A stretch of DNA of 64,000 nucleotides from Dastarcus helophoroides (lineage: Eukaryota; Arthropoda; Insecta; Coleoptera; Bothrideridae). The DNA lies in the NCBI GenBank assembly GCA_028583605.1, contig CM053326.1, forward strand, positions 2,659,072 through 2,723,071. The letters run 5' to 3'. Position numbers and translations under genes: made by a program. Under the pieces are notes generated by a model. It had not been told where the DNA came from. It saw only the letters and a list, made by a program, of their open reading frames with translations, and did not search any database. This document shows, piece by piece, positions 1-12,108 of the stretch. Position 1 is the stretch's first letter, and every line of letters starts with the position of its first letter.

Positions 1-1729
1 GAAAAGTCGAAACCTTGGAAAAAGTCAAAATGTTAGAAAAAATGTTAAAAAAAATGGTACTTAAAAAATTAATTTATTTAAATAAATTTAGTGGCCGTGA
101 AATAGTGAATGGGATCGGGTGACCTATTAGCTAGTTTGAGATAAATGACGAAAGACCTAATTGCTAGATAAAAAACATGCGAAAAATGGAATTTTAAAGA
201 TTCTCATCACTATAGTGATGAGAATCTTTAAAATTCCAGGACTATAGTCCTGGATAAGTTTATTCAACTAAATTCTTAAGGATGGTCATGATTGTTGTTT
301 TAAACAAATTAAGAAAACACCGTTTCCAGATAACGAAATTTTAATCAACAAATGGATTTATAAAGCAATGGATATTCATATACATGACGTTTTCCACATT
401 ATCTTATCTTGTTAGATAGCAGTACTTTGGGAAATTAATCGTCAGTATAAAATCTTCATTCTTTTGTATAAAACATAGCAAAGTTTTTAGTGTCCTTTGA
501 GCTTGGAAAAAGACTTCGTCATCCGAAGCAGGTAAGCCAATTTCGTCCTCGTGTTGCGACACGTGCGTATCAACATTTAAAATAGCCACAAAATTTTTAT
601 AAATAGATTAAACACAACAAATAAAATTCGGCAAGTTTTTGATCTAAGAAAATTCCGTATGTTTGTCCTATATTTAAAATTGATTTACTTAAGCTAATAT
701 TTGAGAGTAGCCCCCAAAGTAAACAGTCTTGACTGTATTCACAACGCTCGATGGGATTCCTTTGTGTCCTAAACAAAACATATTGCAACATTTTAATCTC
801 GCCTCGCAACTGGAAATGTTAAATAAAGAGCTTCCGGAAAAACCAATTTTCCGTTTTCAAAGGAACTCGTTTCTTAGGGATTTTCCAAAATATCCTTTAA
901 GCATTTGACTGTATTTATTGCGGTTACTTATCAAATGTAAATTACCTCAAAAAATAGCATATTCTCTGTTTATTGATTAAGGAGATAAATACCGTTAAGG
1001 ATAAGAGACAAGCTGGCGGCTGCTCATTTTTTTTATGTGTAAAAATAGTCCGAGATAAGATAAATGTTAGCATCAGTGAGTAGCAGACAATTTTTTATGG
1101 TGTTTATTCCCGATCACTTGCACAAAAGAAAATTCAGTTACGACGACTTTGTAAGGAGATTGTAGGTGTCATTATACCGATCAAGAAGCTGTATAATAAT
1201 CTAATATTTCGACATATTGCCGCAATATCAGGTAATAGATGTTCGTGTATTTTACTCAACATTGAACATGTTCTTATAATAAAATTGCCTAACGTTGGCC
1301 TCCTGACCCACATAATACTAGCTCTACAATACACTTCTGGCCCGTCACGTCAACGCGATTTACTTGCTTTTAACCATATTCTTTGTGGAGGGAAGCATAA
1401 TACAAATTCAGTTTCCAAATTAACTGTAACGATCGTATAAAACCACGATTAATAAGAAAATCACGTTTCTTCCTTAAGATGGATATCTTACTTGGGCAGT
1501 TTGTTATTTTGGTTTTTGTCGGAATCGAGTTGAAAGGCCCTCTCGTCGGCAGGACGTCTTTTTATTTGTTTATTATGTCTGGGAATATTTCGTAATTGTT
1601 TCTTTAAGGAAGGCGGTGACATTTTCTCGAAATGTTCTTCATATTAAACGAACAATCAGATTCAGATAAATGTGCATCTCAGTAGGTACTGAAATGCTGA
1701 TTTTATGTTGGCTACTTCTTATCAAAATT
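1..1729. other. AT-rich DNA without recognisable gene
   Basis: The first 60 bases carry the edge of a GTCGAAA/AAAATG minisatellite like the one that dominates the window. The rest is AT-rich single-copy-looking sequence. Open frames of 60-70 codons here have no motif I recognise and are typical chance frames. The one clear structure is the palindrome at 187-253. Confidence 0.5.
187..253. repeat. Two overlapping perfect palindromes
   Basis: Bases 187-238 form a perfect 52-nt palindrome with no spacer, centred on TATA at 211-214. It overlaps by three bases a second perfect 18-nt palindrome, CCAGGACTATAGTCCTGG, at 236-253. Either strand could fold into a 26-bp stem followed by a 9-bp stem, or extrude as a cruciform. 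I see no TIR or target duplication that would make it a transposon. It could equally be a snap-back replication scar. Confidence 0.9.
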
Positions 1730-4700
1730 TGGGCCTTTTTAAAATTTTCGATTTTCAAAATTTGGACTTTTTTTTTAAATTTCTGCCTTTAAACGAAAAT
1801 TGTTTCGTTTTCTAATTTTTGCTTTAGAAAACGTAGATTTTATTTTCTAAAATTTTTCCAAATGGAAACTTCGAAAATTGTTACTTTTTGAAATTTAATT
1901 TTTCTTTAAATTTCGACTTTTCCAAAAATTTCTACCTTTTTTGATAACACTGAAATTTTTTTAAATTCTTAAAAATTTCGACTTTATTGGAAAACTTCTA
2001 GTTGTTTAAATCGCGACATTTCCTTAAAATGTCGACTTCTTTTGACATTTTGAGCTATTTTGGAAAATTTCGAATTTATTTGATACTTTCGTGCTTTTTA
2101 AAATTTTCGCTTTTTTGTAAATTCTAAAAATATTTAATCAAAAATTTTAACCTTTTAAAAAAATGACATTTATTTTCTTTTTAAATCTTAATTAACCAAA
2201 ATTTTATGTTTTTCAACATTTTTACTTTTCCATTTTTATGAAAGTTTAGAATTTTTCGATAATTTTCAGTTTTCCTCAGTATTTAGACTCTTCGAAAATT
2301 TCCACTTTTTTTGAAAATTTGTGAGTTTTTCTATGATACTCATTTTATTTCCAAATTTTGAATGTTTTATTAAAATTTAGACTTTTTCAAAACTTTCACT
2401 TTAACATTTTTTTCATAGAATTTTTAATGGTCCAAAATTTCGACATTTTTTAAAATATTCCTTTTTTCAAAATTTCGACTTTTAGAAAATTTCGACCTTT
2501 CTGATGATTTTAATTTTTTTTTAATCTATCTCTTTCGAAAATTGTAGATTTTTTAGAAAGCTTGACACCGAAGATTTTTTAAAACATCCAGTTTTTGAAA
2601 AATTCTATTTTTTCAAAATTTCGATTTTATTTCAAAATTCAGACTTATTTTAGGAAACTTGGAACTTTTTTAAAAAATGACATATTTTCTTTTTAAATTG
2701 TCTTTTTCTAACATTTCGACTTTTTCCAAAGTTTCAACTTTTAAAATTTCAATTCTTTTCAAAGTTTCGACTTTTCCGAAGATCGAAACTTTTTTAAATT
2801 TTTGGCCATTTTGAATACTTCCACTTTATAGAATTCTCGATTTTTTTTTAAATTCCGATCTTTTTAAAAATATTCAATCAAAAATTTAAAAAAAAATGAG
2901 ACGTATTTCCTTTTTAAATTTTAATTAACCAAAATTTTTTTACATTTTAATTAACCAAAATTTTAAACACTTCAACTTTCTTCATTTAAATTTTGTAAAA
3001 TCTCAACTTCTCTGAAAAATCAAAATGTCAAGTTTTTTTAATGAATTTTTACTTCATTTCTAAATTTTGAATTCTTTATTAAAATTTCGATTCACTTTAA
3101 CATTTTTTTCATACAATTTTCAATGGTTTAAAATTTCGACATTGTTTGAAATTTTCCTTGTTTCAAAATTTCGACTTTTTAATAATTTCTACTTTCCTGA
3201 TGATTTTATTTTTTTTAAAATCTATCTCTTTCGAAAATTTTAGATTTTTTAGAAAGCTTGACACCAAAAATATTTTAAAATATCCAGTTTTTGAAAAATT
3301 CTATTTTTCCAAAATTTCGATTGTATTTCAAAATTTCGATTTTATTTTAAAATTCATACTTTTTTTTAGGAAACTTCGTCTTCTTATCAAAATTTGAGTT
3401 TTTTAAGATGTTCGACTTTCAAAATTTGGACCTTTTTTAAAATTTCTGTCTTTTAGCAAAAAATGTTGTTTTTTCTAATTTTTGCTTTGAAAAAAAATGT
3501 AGATTTTAATTTCTAAAATTCCGACGTTTTTCCAGATTTAAACTTCTAAAATTCTTACTTTTTTAATATTTAATTTGTCTTTAAATTTCGACTTTTCCAA
3601 AAATGTCTACCTTTTTTGAAAATACTGAAATTTTTTAATTTCTTAAAAATTTCGACTTTCTTTGAAAATTTCCAGTTATTTAAATAGCGACATTTCCCTA
3701 AAATGTTTTTCAACATTTCTACTTTACCACTTTTTATGAAAGGTTAGGATTTTTTGATAATTTTCAGTTTCCTTCAATATTTAGACTCTTCGAAAATTTC
3801 GGCTTTTTTTGAAAATTTAACTAAAAATGCTTTATTTTTTAAATCTCTATATTTCTTTAAAACTTTGATTATTTTTAAAATTCAAATTATTTTTCAAAAT
3901 TTCAACTTTTGTAAACTTTTTTTTGAAATTTTCTTCATTTTATCAAAATCCCTGAATTTTTTGAAAAGGTCGACTTTTTACAGTATCTTTTCAAAATGCT
4001 GACATTATTTTTCAAAAGTTTGATCTCTTTTAAATCCCAATTTTCTCTCAAAATTTAGAAATGTCTCAAAATTTCGTCATTTTTTAAAATTTTGATCTTT
4101 AAAATTTTTAGTTTTTTTAAAATTTCGCTTTTATCTAAAAAATATTGATTTTTTTGTTAAAATTTCGGATTATTTTCAAACATTTGTTGCATTTTATTTT
4201 TTTGATTTGTCTCAAAAATTTGAATTTTTTTAAAATGTCGATGTTTTTAATATTTTGGCTTTTTTTTGAAAATCCTAACTCTTTTTTGAAAACTTTGACA
4301 TTTTTTAATTAAATTTCTTTTTCATGTGTGATTTTTTAATTTTTTTTCAGTCTTAACTAACAAGAATTTCGAAATTTTTGGTAATTTTGACTTTATTCAC
4401 AATTTGGGCTTTTTGAGGTTTTACTGAAAATTCTTCATTTTTTTTAAATCTTGTTATTTTCTCATAATTTCGATATTTTTTTAAATTTCAGATTATATTT
4501 TAAAATCTAAACTTTTTTTCGAAAATTTGGCCAATTTTTAAAAATATGTTTTTTTTGGAAGTTTTAACTTTCTATGAAAGCTTCGAAATTTTTCAAAATG
4601 TTGACTTTTTTTTTAAACTTTGACTGTTTGGAGAATTCCATTGTCTTTAGAATTTCGACTTTTTTTGGACCTTTTCTAAATATTTAACTTTTCAACTAAT

Positions 4701-5140
4701 TCTTTTTTTGAAGATTTTGAATTTTTCTAATATTTGTGATTTTTTTTTTTCAGTCTTAACTAACCAATATTTCGAAATTTTTGCTAATTTTGACCTTATT
4801 CAAAATTTGAGCTTTTCGAGAATTTGGGTTTTTAGGAGATTTTACTGAAATTTCTTCATTTTTTTAAAATCTTGACACTTTTTCATAATTTCGATTATTT
4901 TTTAAATTTTAGACTATTTTTTAAAATCTAAACAGTTTTTCGAAAATTTTGTCACTTTTTAAAATGTTGCTTTTTTTGGAAGTTTTAACTTTCTATGAAA
5001 GCTTCGAAATTTTTCAACATTTTGACTTTAGTTTGGAGAATTTCCACTTTCTTTAGAATTTCGGATCTTTTCTAAAAATTCAACATTTCAACTAATTATT
5101 TGTTTGAAGATTTTGAATTTTTCTAAATGGATATTTATTT
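1730..5140 (+). repeat. Degenerate minisatellite, TTTCGACTTTTT orientation
   Basis: The block is built from imperfect 14-18 bp words of the form AAAATTTCGACTTTTT, repeated with many substitutions and slippages. Larger units recur: stretches near 2530-2700 return near 3220-3400, and stretches near 4330-4640 return near 4740-5020, so the block also grew by duplications of several hundred bases. Phe-rich frames inside it are by-products. All copies read in the same direction until about 5140. Confidence 0.85.
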
Positions 5141-6475
5141 CCTCTTTTACTTTTTTTCAATAAAAGCCGAAACCTCAATTCTAAGCTGATAATCGAAAAA
5201 AGTTCAAATTCTAAAAAATAACGAAATTTTGACAAATAGTCGAAAGTTTTAGTTCGAAAATTTTGAAAATAATGCGAGATGTTGAAAAAATTCTTGAAAG
5301 TCAAAATTTTAGAGTCAAAATGTTCGAAAAGTGTTAAAATGTTGAATAATTCCGAAAATTTCGAAAAATGGAGATTTTCATAAAAACTAAAAATTTTCAA
5401 AAAGTCACAATTTTCAAAAATAGTGAAGTTTAGCAAAAATTTCGTATTTAATTGTAAAAAAAACTAAATATTGAGTCTTTAAAAAACCACACAATTTGAA
5501 AAATCTAGTTTTGAAAAATAAAAATACAGATAAATTTTTAACAATTTGAAAAATAATTGAATTTCTAAAAATTTAAAGTCAAATTTGTTAAAAAAGTAGA
5601 AATTGTAATGAAATTTTTGAGAAATGTCGACATTTTATAAAAAGTTCAAATTTAAGAAAAAATCAGTCAAAATTCTGAAAAAATAAATCGAATAAATTTA
5701 AAAACATCAAAATAATGACATATGGTCAGAGAACTCAAAGGAAGCGATTTTCGAAATAAGTCAAACGTTAAAAAAAATTGGATAAATGGGGGAGTTTTCA
5801 AAAACTTTCGAAATTAAAAAAATGTATTGAAAAAAGTTTCAAATTTTCGAAAAGGTCAAAATTTGGACAAGTTTCGAAATGTTAATAAATACATTTACAA
5901 TTTTCTAAAAAATGAAGATTTTCACAAAAAGTATCAAGTTTCAAAAAAGTCGAAAAAAAGCTTAAAAAAATCGACATTTAAAGTTTAATAAAAAATGAAA
6001 TTTGGCTACCCGAAGGTGTAGGGTATGCATTTGTACTTATGGCGCTCCAGTTTGCAGGGTGAGTTTTCAAAAACTTTCGAAATTAAAAAAATATATTGAA
6101 AAAAGTTTCTAATTTTTGAAAAAGTCAAAATTTGGAAAAATTTCGAAATTTTAATAAGTACATTTACAATTTGTAAAAAAAATGAAGATTTTTAAAAAAG
6201 TAGCAAGTTTTTAAATAAGTCGAAAAAAGCTTTAAAAATCGAAATTTTCCAAAAAAGTCGACATCTTAAGTTTAATAAAAAATGAAGTTTGGAAAAAATT
6301 GAGATTTTTAAAAAAATTCCAGATTTTGGAAATGTCCGGAATTGAGAAAACAATCGAAAATTTGAAAACAATGTTGAAATTAACAACAAAGTTAATATTT
6401 AAAAAAAAAAGAATTTTTCGAAAAAATTTAAGTGATTGAAATTTCAAAATTTTCAAAAAAAGGTCGGAGTTTTCT
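5141..6475 (-). repeat. Degenerate minisatellite, reversed orientation
   Basis: From about 5150 the same word appears as its reverse complement (AAAAAGTCGAAATTTT). A segment starting near 5790 is repeated at about 6060 (period about 270 bp). The two copies are separated by roughly 56 bases of unrelated higher-GC sequence at about 6004-6060. The strand flip makes this block and the preceding one a loose giant inverted repeat. Confidence 0.8.
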
Positions 6476-6744
6476 TTGAAAAATCGATGTCGACATAGAT
6501 GGCGTTGAACCGCTTTCTTAAACAAGGATAGGTTGTAATTTTTGGGGAAAATTCCTTTCGGTAACGAGTTCCATAGCTTGAAGGTTCTATAGAAAAAGGA
6601 GTCTCCGTAGACAAAAGTCCTCACTGTGTTAAGCTGGACCGCACAGGAATTTGCTGTCTCCGACTGACTTGTATGCCTCAAAAATCTTACCCTTGGAGGG
6701 ATCAATCCTATTAGTTCCTGAGAGCATCTTCCATGATAATCCAT
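6476..6744 (-). pseudogene. LINE reverse transcriptase, C-terminal fragment
   Basis: The minus-strand frame has the typical tail of CR1/jockey-group LINE polymerases. GRCSQELIGLIPPR is followed by a Thr/Arg-rich stretch, then FKLWNSLPKGIFP and YNLSLFKKAVQRHL, ending in a His/Arg-rich tail before running into minisatellite. The first Met of the open frame is internal to the domain and is not a real start. The upstream half of the same domain lies at 8167-8585 on the same strand. Which LINE clade it belongs to is inference from remembered family tails. Confidence 0.8.
6708..6738. repeat. 31-bp direct repeat, left copy
   Basis: This encodes the GRCSQEL part of the LINE fragment. It recurs at 8167-8197 with 28 of 31 bases identical. 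The two copies bracket the mariner plus about 146 bp of other DNA. A mariner duplicates only TA on insertion, so this repeat needs another explanation (see findings). Confidence 0.85.
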
Positions 6745-8020
6745 TCAAAAAGTCCATAGGATGATACATAGATGGCGTTATTAGAATTTTTTCCATATGA
6801 TTTTTATTTAGTACTAACCTTCAAACGATACGTGTATAAATTTGACAGCAATCTGACTATTGATTCGTAAGTTATAGCATTTTGTGTGAAGCAAGTTTTG
6901 TTATTGAAAAAAAATGGAAAAAAGTGAATTTCGAGTTTTGATAAAGCATTGCTTTTTGATAAAAAAAAAAATTCAGTGGAAACCAAATAATGTCTTGATA
7001 AACATTATCCGAACTCTGCTCCATCGAGACAAATGGTAGAGAAGTGGATTGCTGAATTTAAACGTGGTCGTACCAACACAAATGATGCACAGCGCAGTGG
7101 ACCCCCAAATGAGGCTGATATTCCAGAAAACATCAAAAAAATCCAGAAATTGGTTATGACGATGCACGAGCTAGCTGACATTGTAAAGATATCAGATGGT
7201 AGTGTTTTTATCATTTTACACGAAATTTTGGGTAGGCGAAAGCTCTGTGCAAAGTGGGTGCCGCGTGAGCTCACAGTCGACCAAAAACAACAACGAATTG
7301 ATGCTTTAGAGGAGTGTTTGGCGCTGTTAAACCGCAATAAAATGGAATTCTATCGTCGATATGTGACAATGGAGAGACATGGCTTCACTATTACACACCA
7401 GAATCCAAATGACAGTCAGCTGAGTGGACAGCAGTTGACGAACCGAATACAAAGCGAGTAAAGACGCAACAGTCGGCCGGTAAGGTGATGGCTTCTGTAT
7501 TTTGGGATGCGAACAGAATAATATTCATCGACTGTCTCCAAAAAGGAACCACCATCAACAGCGACTATTACTGTGCACTTTTGGATCGATTGAAGGCTGA
7601 AATCGCAAAGAAACGACCACATTTGCAAAAGAAAAAAGTGTTGTTTCATCAAGACAATGCACCGTGTCACAAATCGATGAAAACGATGGAAAAATTGAAT
7701 GAATTGGGCTTCGAATTGCTTGCCCACCCACCGTATTCTCCAGATTTAGCCCCCAGCGACTTTTTCCTGTTTTTAGATCTCAAGGGAATGCTTGTTAGAA
7801 AGAAATTTATGTAAGTCCAATGATGAAGTAATCGCTGAAACTGAGACCTATTTTGACGAGGAACCGAAATCGTACTATAAAAGTGGTATCGAAAAGTTGG
7901 ACAATCGCTATACTTGTTGTATCGCCCTCGAAGGCCACTATGTTGAATAATAAAATCGAGTCTTGTCAAAATTTTGTTTTTTTCTTACTTATCCTGCGGA
8001 CTTATTGAATGACTTGATAG
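6739..8020 (+). mobile_element. Mariner element, degenerate, with eroded TIRs
   Basis: A transposase pseudogene is flanked by matching ends. The left end at about 6741-6764 (CATTCAAAAAGTCC) pairs with the reverse complement of the right end at about 7983-8014 (CATTCAATAAGTCC), with an AGGAT word inside both. The length of roughly 1.28 kb fits mariners. The outermost bases are too diverged to fix the TA target duplication, so the borders are good to about 5 bp. The element sits in a minus-strand LINE fragment, so it is younger than that LINE. Confidence 0.85.
6914..7950 (+). pseudogene. Mariner transposase pseudogene (DD34D)
   Basis: The cut-and-paste transposase of the Tc1/mariner superfamily. 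The start at 6914 is supported by the N-terminus MEKSEFRVLIKHCFL. Recognisable blocks follow: SAPSRQMVEKW, SVFIILHEILGRRKL, the linker KWVPRELTVDQKQQR, then HQDNAPCHKSMKT and PPYSPDLAPSDFF. The second and third catalytic Asp codons are at 7653 and 7758, with 34 residues between them, as in mariner. The gene is dead. There is a frameshift in the A-run at 6959-6971, an in-frame stop at 6988, a one-base loss inside the first catalytic Asp codon at about 7373, and another frameshift near 7810. The C-terminus GHYVE ends at 7950. Confidence 0.95.
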
Positions 8021-8166
8021 TCGTTGGACCATTAGGCAGTTAATGTGAAATCGTGGACAGCGCGGAATATTATGAAACGAAATGAGAGCAAGTGTTATAA
8101 ATTGGCTAATGGATAATACTCAAGAGACGACCAGTACAAACCTTTTAAGGGTTTTGTAATTCCATT
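8021..8166. other. Unassigned filler between mariner and LINE fragment
   Basis: About 146 bp that match neither the mariner nor the LINE reading frame. The segment ends exactly where the second copy of the 31-bp direct repeat starts. It may be the remnant of another insertion that carried the mariner in, or filler from a rearrangement. Confidence 0.4.
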
Positions 8167-8197
8167 CTATTAGTTTCTGCGAGCATCTTCCATTATA
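8167..8197. repeat. 31-bp direct repeat, right copy
   Basis: Partner of 6708-6738 with three mismatches. Downstream of it in LINE sense the reading frame departs from LINE-like sequence into the unassigned filler. Confidence 0.85.
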
Positions 8198-8585
8198 GTA
8201 CTTGAAAGAGACTAGAAAAGAGACAAGTCACCAACCATCTGCCTGTGCTCTAGTGTTTCGAGAGAATCGGTCAAACTCTCATCATCAATTGGGCGAATCG
8301 CTCTTCTTTCAATTTATTCCAAAAAAGCTACAGTATGCTTTGGGGCTGAACTTCAAACATAAGAACAGTATTGACTAGTGTTGACCTAACTTGAGCTTTG
8401 TATATTCTAAGTAGCTGATGAGATGAAAAGTACTTTTTAGCTCTAAAAAGAAAACCAAGCTTCTGAGAGGCAGACTTGGCAATGGCGCGCACATGATCGT
8501 TCCAAGAGAAGTTAGTGCTCGCATTCACTCCTAGGATTAGATCCGATTCCTTCCTGATTTTCTCTTCTATCCAGTGACTTCGATT
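8167..8585 (-). pseudogene. LINE reverse transcriptase, upstream part of the same domain
   Basis: Read on the minus strand, it starts with DLILGVNASTNFSWNDHV, continues KLGFLFRAKKYFSSHQLLRIYKAQVR, then a frameshifted IQRRAIRPIDDESLTDSL-like stretch and EHRQMVGDLSLF. It stops at YYNGRCSQ, exactly where the fragment at 6744 resumes. These are consecutive blocks of the palm/thumb end of CR1/jockey-group LINE polymerases. There are several frameshifts and stops. The order and strand fit one LINE copy later split by the mariner-bearing insertion. Confidence 0.8.
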
Positions 8586-11500
8586 AGTATTTTATAAATC
8601 ATAAAACAACAAAAATTTTCCATTTTTTTTTCCTTTTTTCTTTTGAGTCCCAGAGCTCTGCAAGTTTTCAGATTAAACCAATGTACCTTACCAACTTGAA
8701 CTGAATAGGGAGTCTTCTATCTTTGATTATCGATATCTCAGCAACCAATATTGCACAAAAAATCTAAGATCATCCTGTATGTGGAATGCGCAATAGTATT
8801 ACAGAAAATAGCGGACCTCAACCGTAAAACGTAGAACGGCGAAGTAGAATATTCTAATGACTAAGCAATCTATAGGACACAGTAATTTCTGATGAAATCT
8901 CGAGAACCAGATGCTCACCTGCAAACTGATTTACAAACAAAATATTGTTATCCATAGTTTTTCACAAAGTGAAGTGATTTTCTTTGAATTAATTGTGTGT
9001 AGTGCGCCTTATTCGAAATCAGTTCTAGTAGCCTATTGATATGTTGACATTAATAAGGAGGATTTAAAAAAAGAATGTTTATTGTGTTGTGGCCATAAGC
9101 GACTGTCGTGCGGGAGCACGTATCGATTTCATGCCGGACAGGTTTTTTCATATCAATTACTTATGTACAAATTTGTCAAAATTGACTATTTTTACTTAAG
9201 CACAGAAAGTAAATTTCGAAAAAGTGATCATTTACAAACCAAAAAATATACTGATTACCATTTAATTGTACCTTCAAAATTATGCATACAAAATCGTGGT
9301 GGCCCCCCAGTTGGTAAATGTTGGTTTATGATTGATAAATACGATGCGTAAGAGCGTAGTGTCTTCATAAATAAGTTGCACAACACTTTCAATTTTCAAG
9401 CTTCAGTTTTTACGTATTCGTGGCAAGTCGATCAATATTGCTTTTAAAAAATTACGGTGTACGCCATATAAACATTCTTAAATTACAGTTGAATCATTTG
9501 CTGTGTAAATAAACGTGCCAGCTATCTCGTAGACCAAACAAGAGCGACATTGTCAGTGTCTGTGTTGATGGTGCAGGTAAAAAGCCTGTCCGCTCGGGTA
9601 CTTAGTCGCGCCACCAAGGAAGCGACCGTATCGTCCGTCCGTAATCAAGAACATTGATACAGGTTTACAGGTATCGATATATTTACATAATCAAATCAAG
9701 AGCACCGTGGCTGGTGATTGCTGTCAACCATGGCTACATTATTGTATTAGCTAATCTCATACTTTCACTACACACGCACGCGCCGTTAGCGACGCCAATG
9801 GCCTACTTCGTATCATTAACGGGGTCGCGCATAAGCGAGCCTCTAGCAACGGTGCATCTTGTGTTCACTTTTTTTTTTAATCTTCTGCAGCAGTCACACC
9901 TCCCACAACTTCTGCTACTTCTTTTTGCTACGTGAAACCGAACCACTGGCACGGCAAATAAAGAAATTACTTGCGCTTTCTGCTCAGCGTCTTCATTCAT
10001 ATTTTATTACTGCCAGCCGGAAGATGTTATCAGCAGATTTGCCGATAAACAAAAGCAATAAAGACGACTATTAATAAATTTATGGTGTTTGCTATCATGC
10101 AATATATTTTACTGCAGAATATTTATACAATTAACGCTCTTTAAAAATAACCAAAGCTACTATCGTAGTTTTTATTAGAGTAGCAGGTGCCAACAACCAC
10201 TTAGCACACATTTTTCATACGAGGGCTGTCTTTTAGTTTTGCATATAGCCACATAGAGGGCGCAAGTAACAAAATGCATAGTAGAAATTAACCTCAACTC
10301 CAAAGATAGACTTTCTAGCTTTATCGCACTAGATTTAGACATTGCTGCCTCTGACTCTCTGTCTTTGAAAATTTGATGTCTTTTACAAATGTCTGGTTAA
10401 GCTTGATGTTGTATTGCTTTTTTCCTTAAATTTTGGGGAAGAATCCTAGGTTTAGACTTTGCTGCCTCTGACTCTCTGTTTTTGAAAATTTGATGTCTTT
10501 TGCAAATGTCTGGTTAAGCTTTTGTTAGTATTGCTCTTTTCTTTAAATGATTTTTTCTTTAAATTCTAGGAGAGAGTCCTACAATAAAGTTCAGAGTTTA
10601 GAAAAAAAAGTTTTCAAAGATGGACGTTCTAGCTCTATCACGCTAGATTTAGACTTTGCTGCCTCCGACTCTCTGTCTTGTATATCTTATGCTCTAGAGG
10701 AAACCTTCTTGCGAACATATTCCATAAAAGGTTTTATATAAAAGTACCATCGGTGCTCCACAATTTGAAGACAGTCAGTCAACATTTTATTACTGCTTAA
10801 GATGAACTACTCTCCTTTGTATGGAATTCCAAACCAGCTAGTAGTATTTTGGAGTTGAGCTTCAACATGAGTGTTCTAAAATTGCCAAAAATATAGTACT
10901 AAATTGAACCGCTCAGTTCGTTGACTTGTACAGCCCCAAACAATGACTAAAATTAAACAAACAAAAGATTGTGTAACGATATTTTATTGTAAACACTGAC
11001 CTACGCAATACGCACGCAATCACAGTGGGGCCAAGTGTTTTAATTACAAGATAATAGTTGAAAATGCCTCTGCACCCCTTTACGTCGAAGGAATACTTCC
11101 CCAATCATCCAGAACTATTTTACTACGGTCGTAAAATGCTCCGAGTAAGATATAGTTCAATGTTGAACTTCACGGAGCCAGTGCTTCACGAGGAGATAAT
11201 ATGAGATTTTATCTAGTTCATAAACCCCAGTTTTGTGATAAAAATAAAACATTCGAAATGAAGTTCACCGCTGCTGTAATATACGAAAACATCAACTAAA
11301 CAAAGCCAGCTTCTGCTCTAATATAAAACGAGGCAACGTTTTATGTCCCTGCGCTAAATAAAATTATTTTATTATGTGATAGCCTTTAAAACTGAGTTTC
11401 AATAATTATTCCGTCGAAGTTAATCTGGTTATTTGGTCTAGGAGTTTATTTCGAATAATATTTTTTCTTAGACGTTAGAATCCTCTGTTATTTCTGATGT

Positions 11501-12108
11501 AGGTAAGTAAGTGTAGTAATTGTTTCATAGCATAAAATTAAACAAGTTGCAGTAAGTTTAACGTTGTATTCTGATATCATTTCAAGGCCTTAGGCATTTA
11601 TTGAATTCATTAAATTATTCATATCTCTGTTCAATATGTAGTAATAACTCGTATTTGTGAAGTGTTTACAATACAAGGAAATTATTTAATTATATTTCAT
11701 CACATTATTTTGAAGAAAGGTTTCACATTTAATTGTTAATTGGTATAATGTAAAATAATTAGCAAGATTACAATTTATAAACGCCTGATACACAGCAGTG
11801 CCAAATGCAAAACAAAGCAGTTACCAGTTGCCTTATTTTATTTAATCTGTTAAAAGTTTCTGTATATTTATCTACAGCGAGCCTACTATTATTTGTAGGA
11901 TTTTAAAATGACCCCGACTTCAAAAATTTTGATAACCACTGATATAATGTAAAACGTTCAATATACGTTCATTATAAACCTTATTCACAACGTTTATGAT
12001 TTTTATTTCAGTTTTTGGAAGCGATTATTTTGATGATATTTGATGGTATTCTCTTTATTCGAAAATTTATTCAGAGGTAAAATATGTGAATTTGTGCTTA
12101 TATTTGAC
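8586..12108. other. Low-repeat AT-rich DNA, no recognisable gene
   Basis: This stretch lacks the minisatellite and may be host intergenic or intronic DNA. Frames of 60-93 codons (for example 9082-9351 and 9654-9935, plus strand) show no motif, signal or conserved pattern I know. Near 8690-8790 a segment ends in ATCATCCTGTA, which resembles one arm of the CAGGGTG inverted-repeat elements elsewhere in the window. The internal duplication at 10291-10690 is listed separately. Confidence 0.45.
10291..10690 (+). repeat. About 120-bp duplicated units
   Basis: The stretch starting TTTAGACATTGCTGCCTCTG at 10331 recurs at about 10451 and again, partly, at about 10648. The sequence just upstream (10291-10340, including a CAAAGAT..GAC..TCTAGCT word) recurs at about 10613-10660. 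This looks like an eroded tandem or segmental duplication of unknown origin. Confidence 0.7.

Noticed and set aside
3146..4002. Phe/Leu-rich frames of about 80 codons
   Set aside because: By-products of TTT-rich minisatellite words. Similar frames appear in every such block.
6232..6744. A 170-codon minus-strand gene starting at its first Met
   Set aside because: The N-terminal half is the middle of a LINE polymerase domain that continues from 8.2 kb, and the C-terminal half is minisatellite.
9654..10074. Overlapping frames near 9.65-10.07 kb as a small gene
   Set aside because: Frames overlap on both strands, none has a motif, and splice sites with supporting coding bias were not evident.
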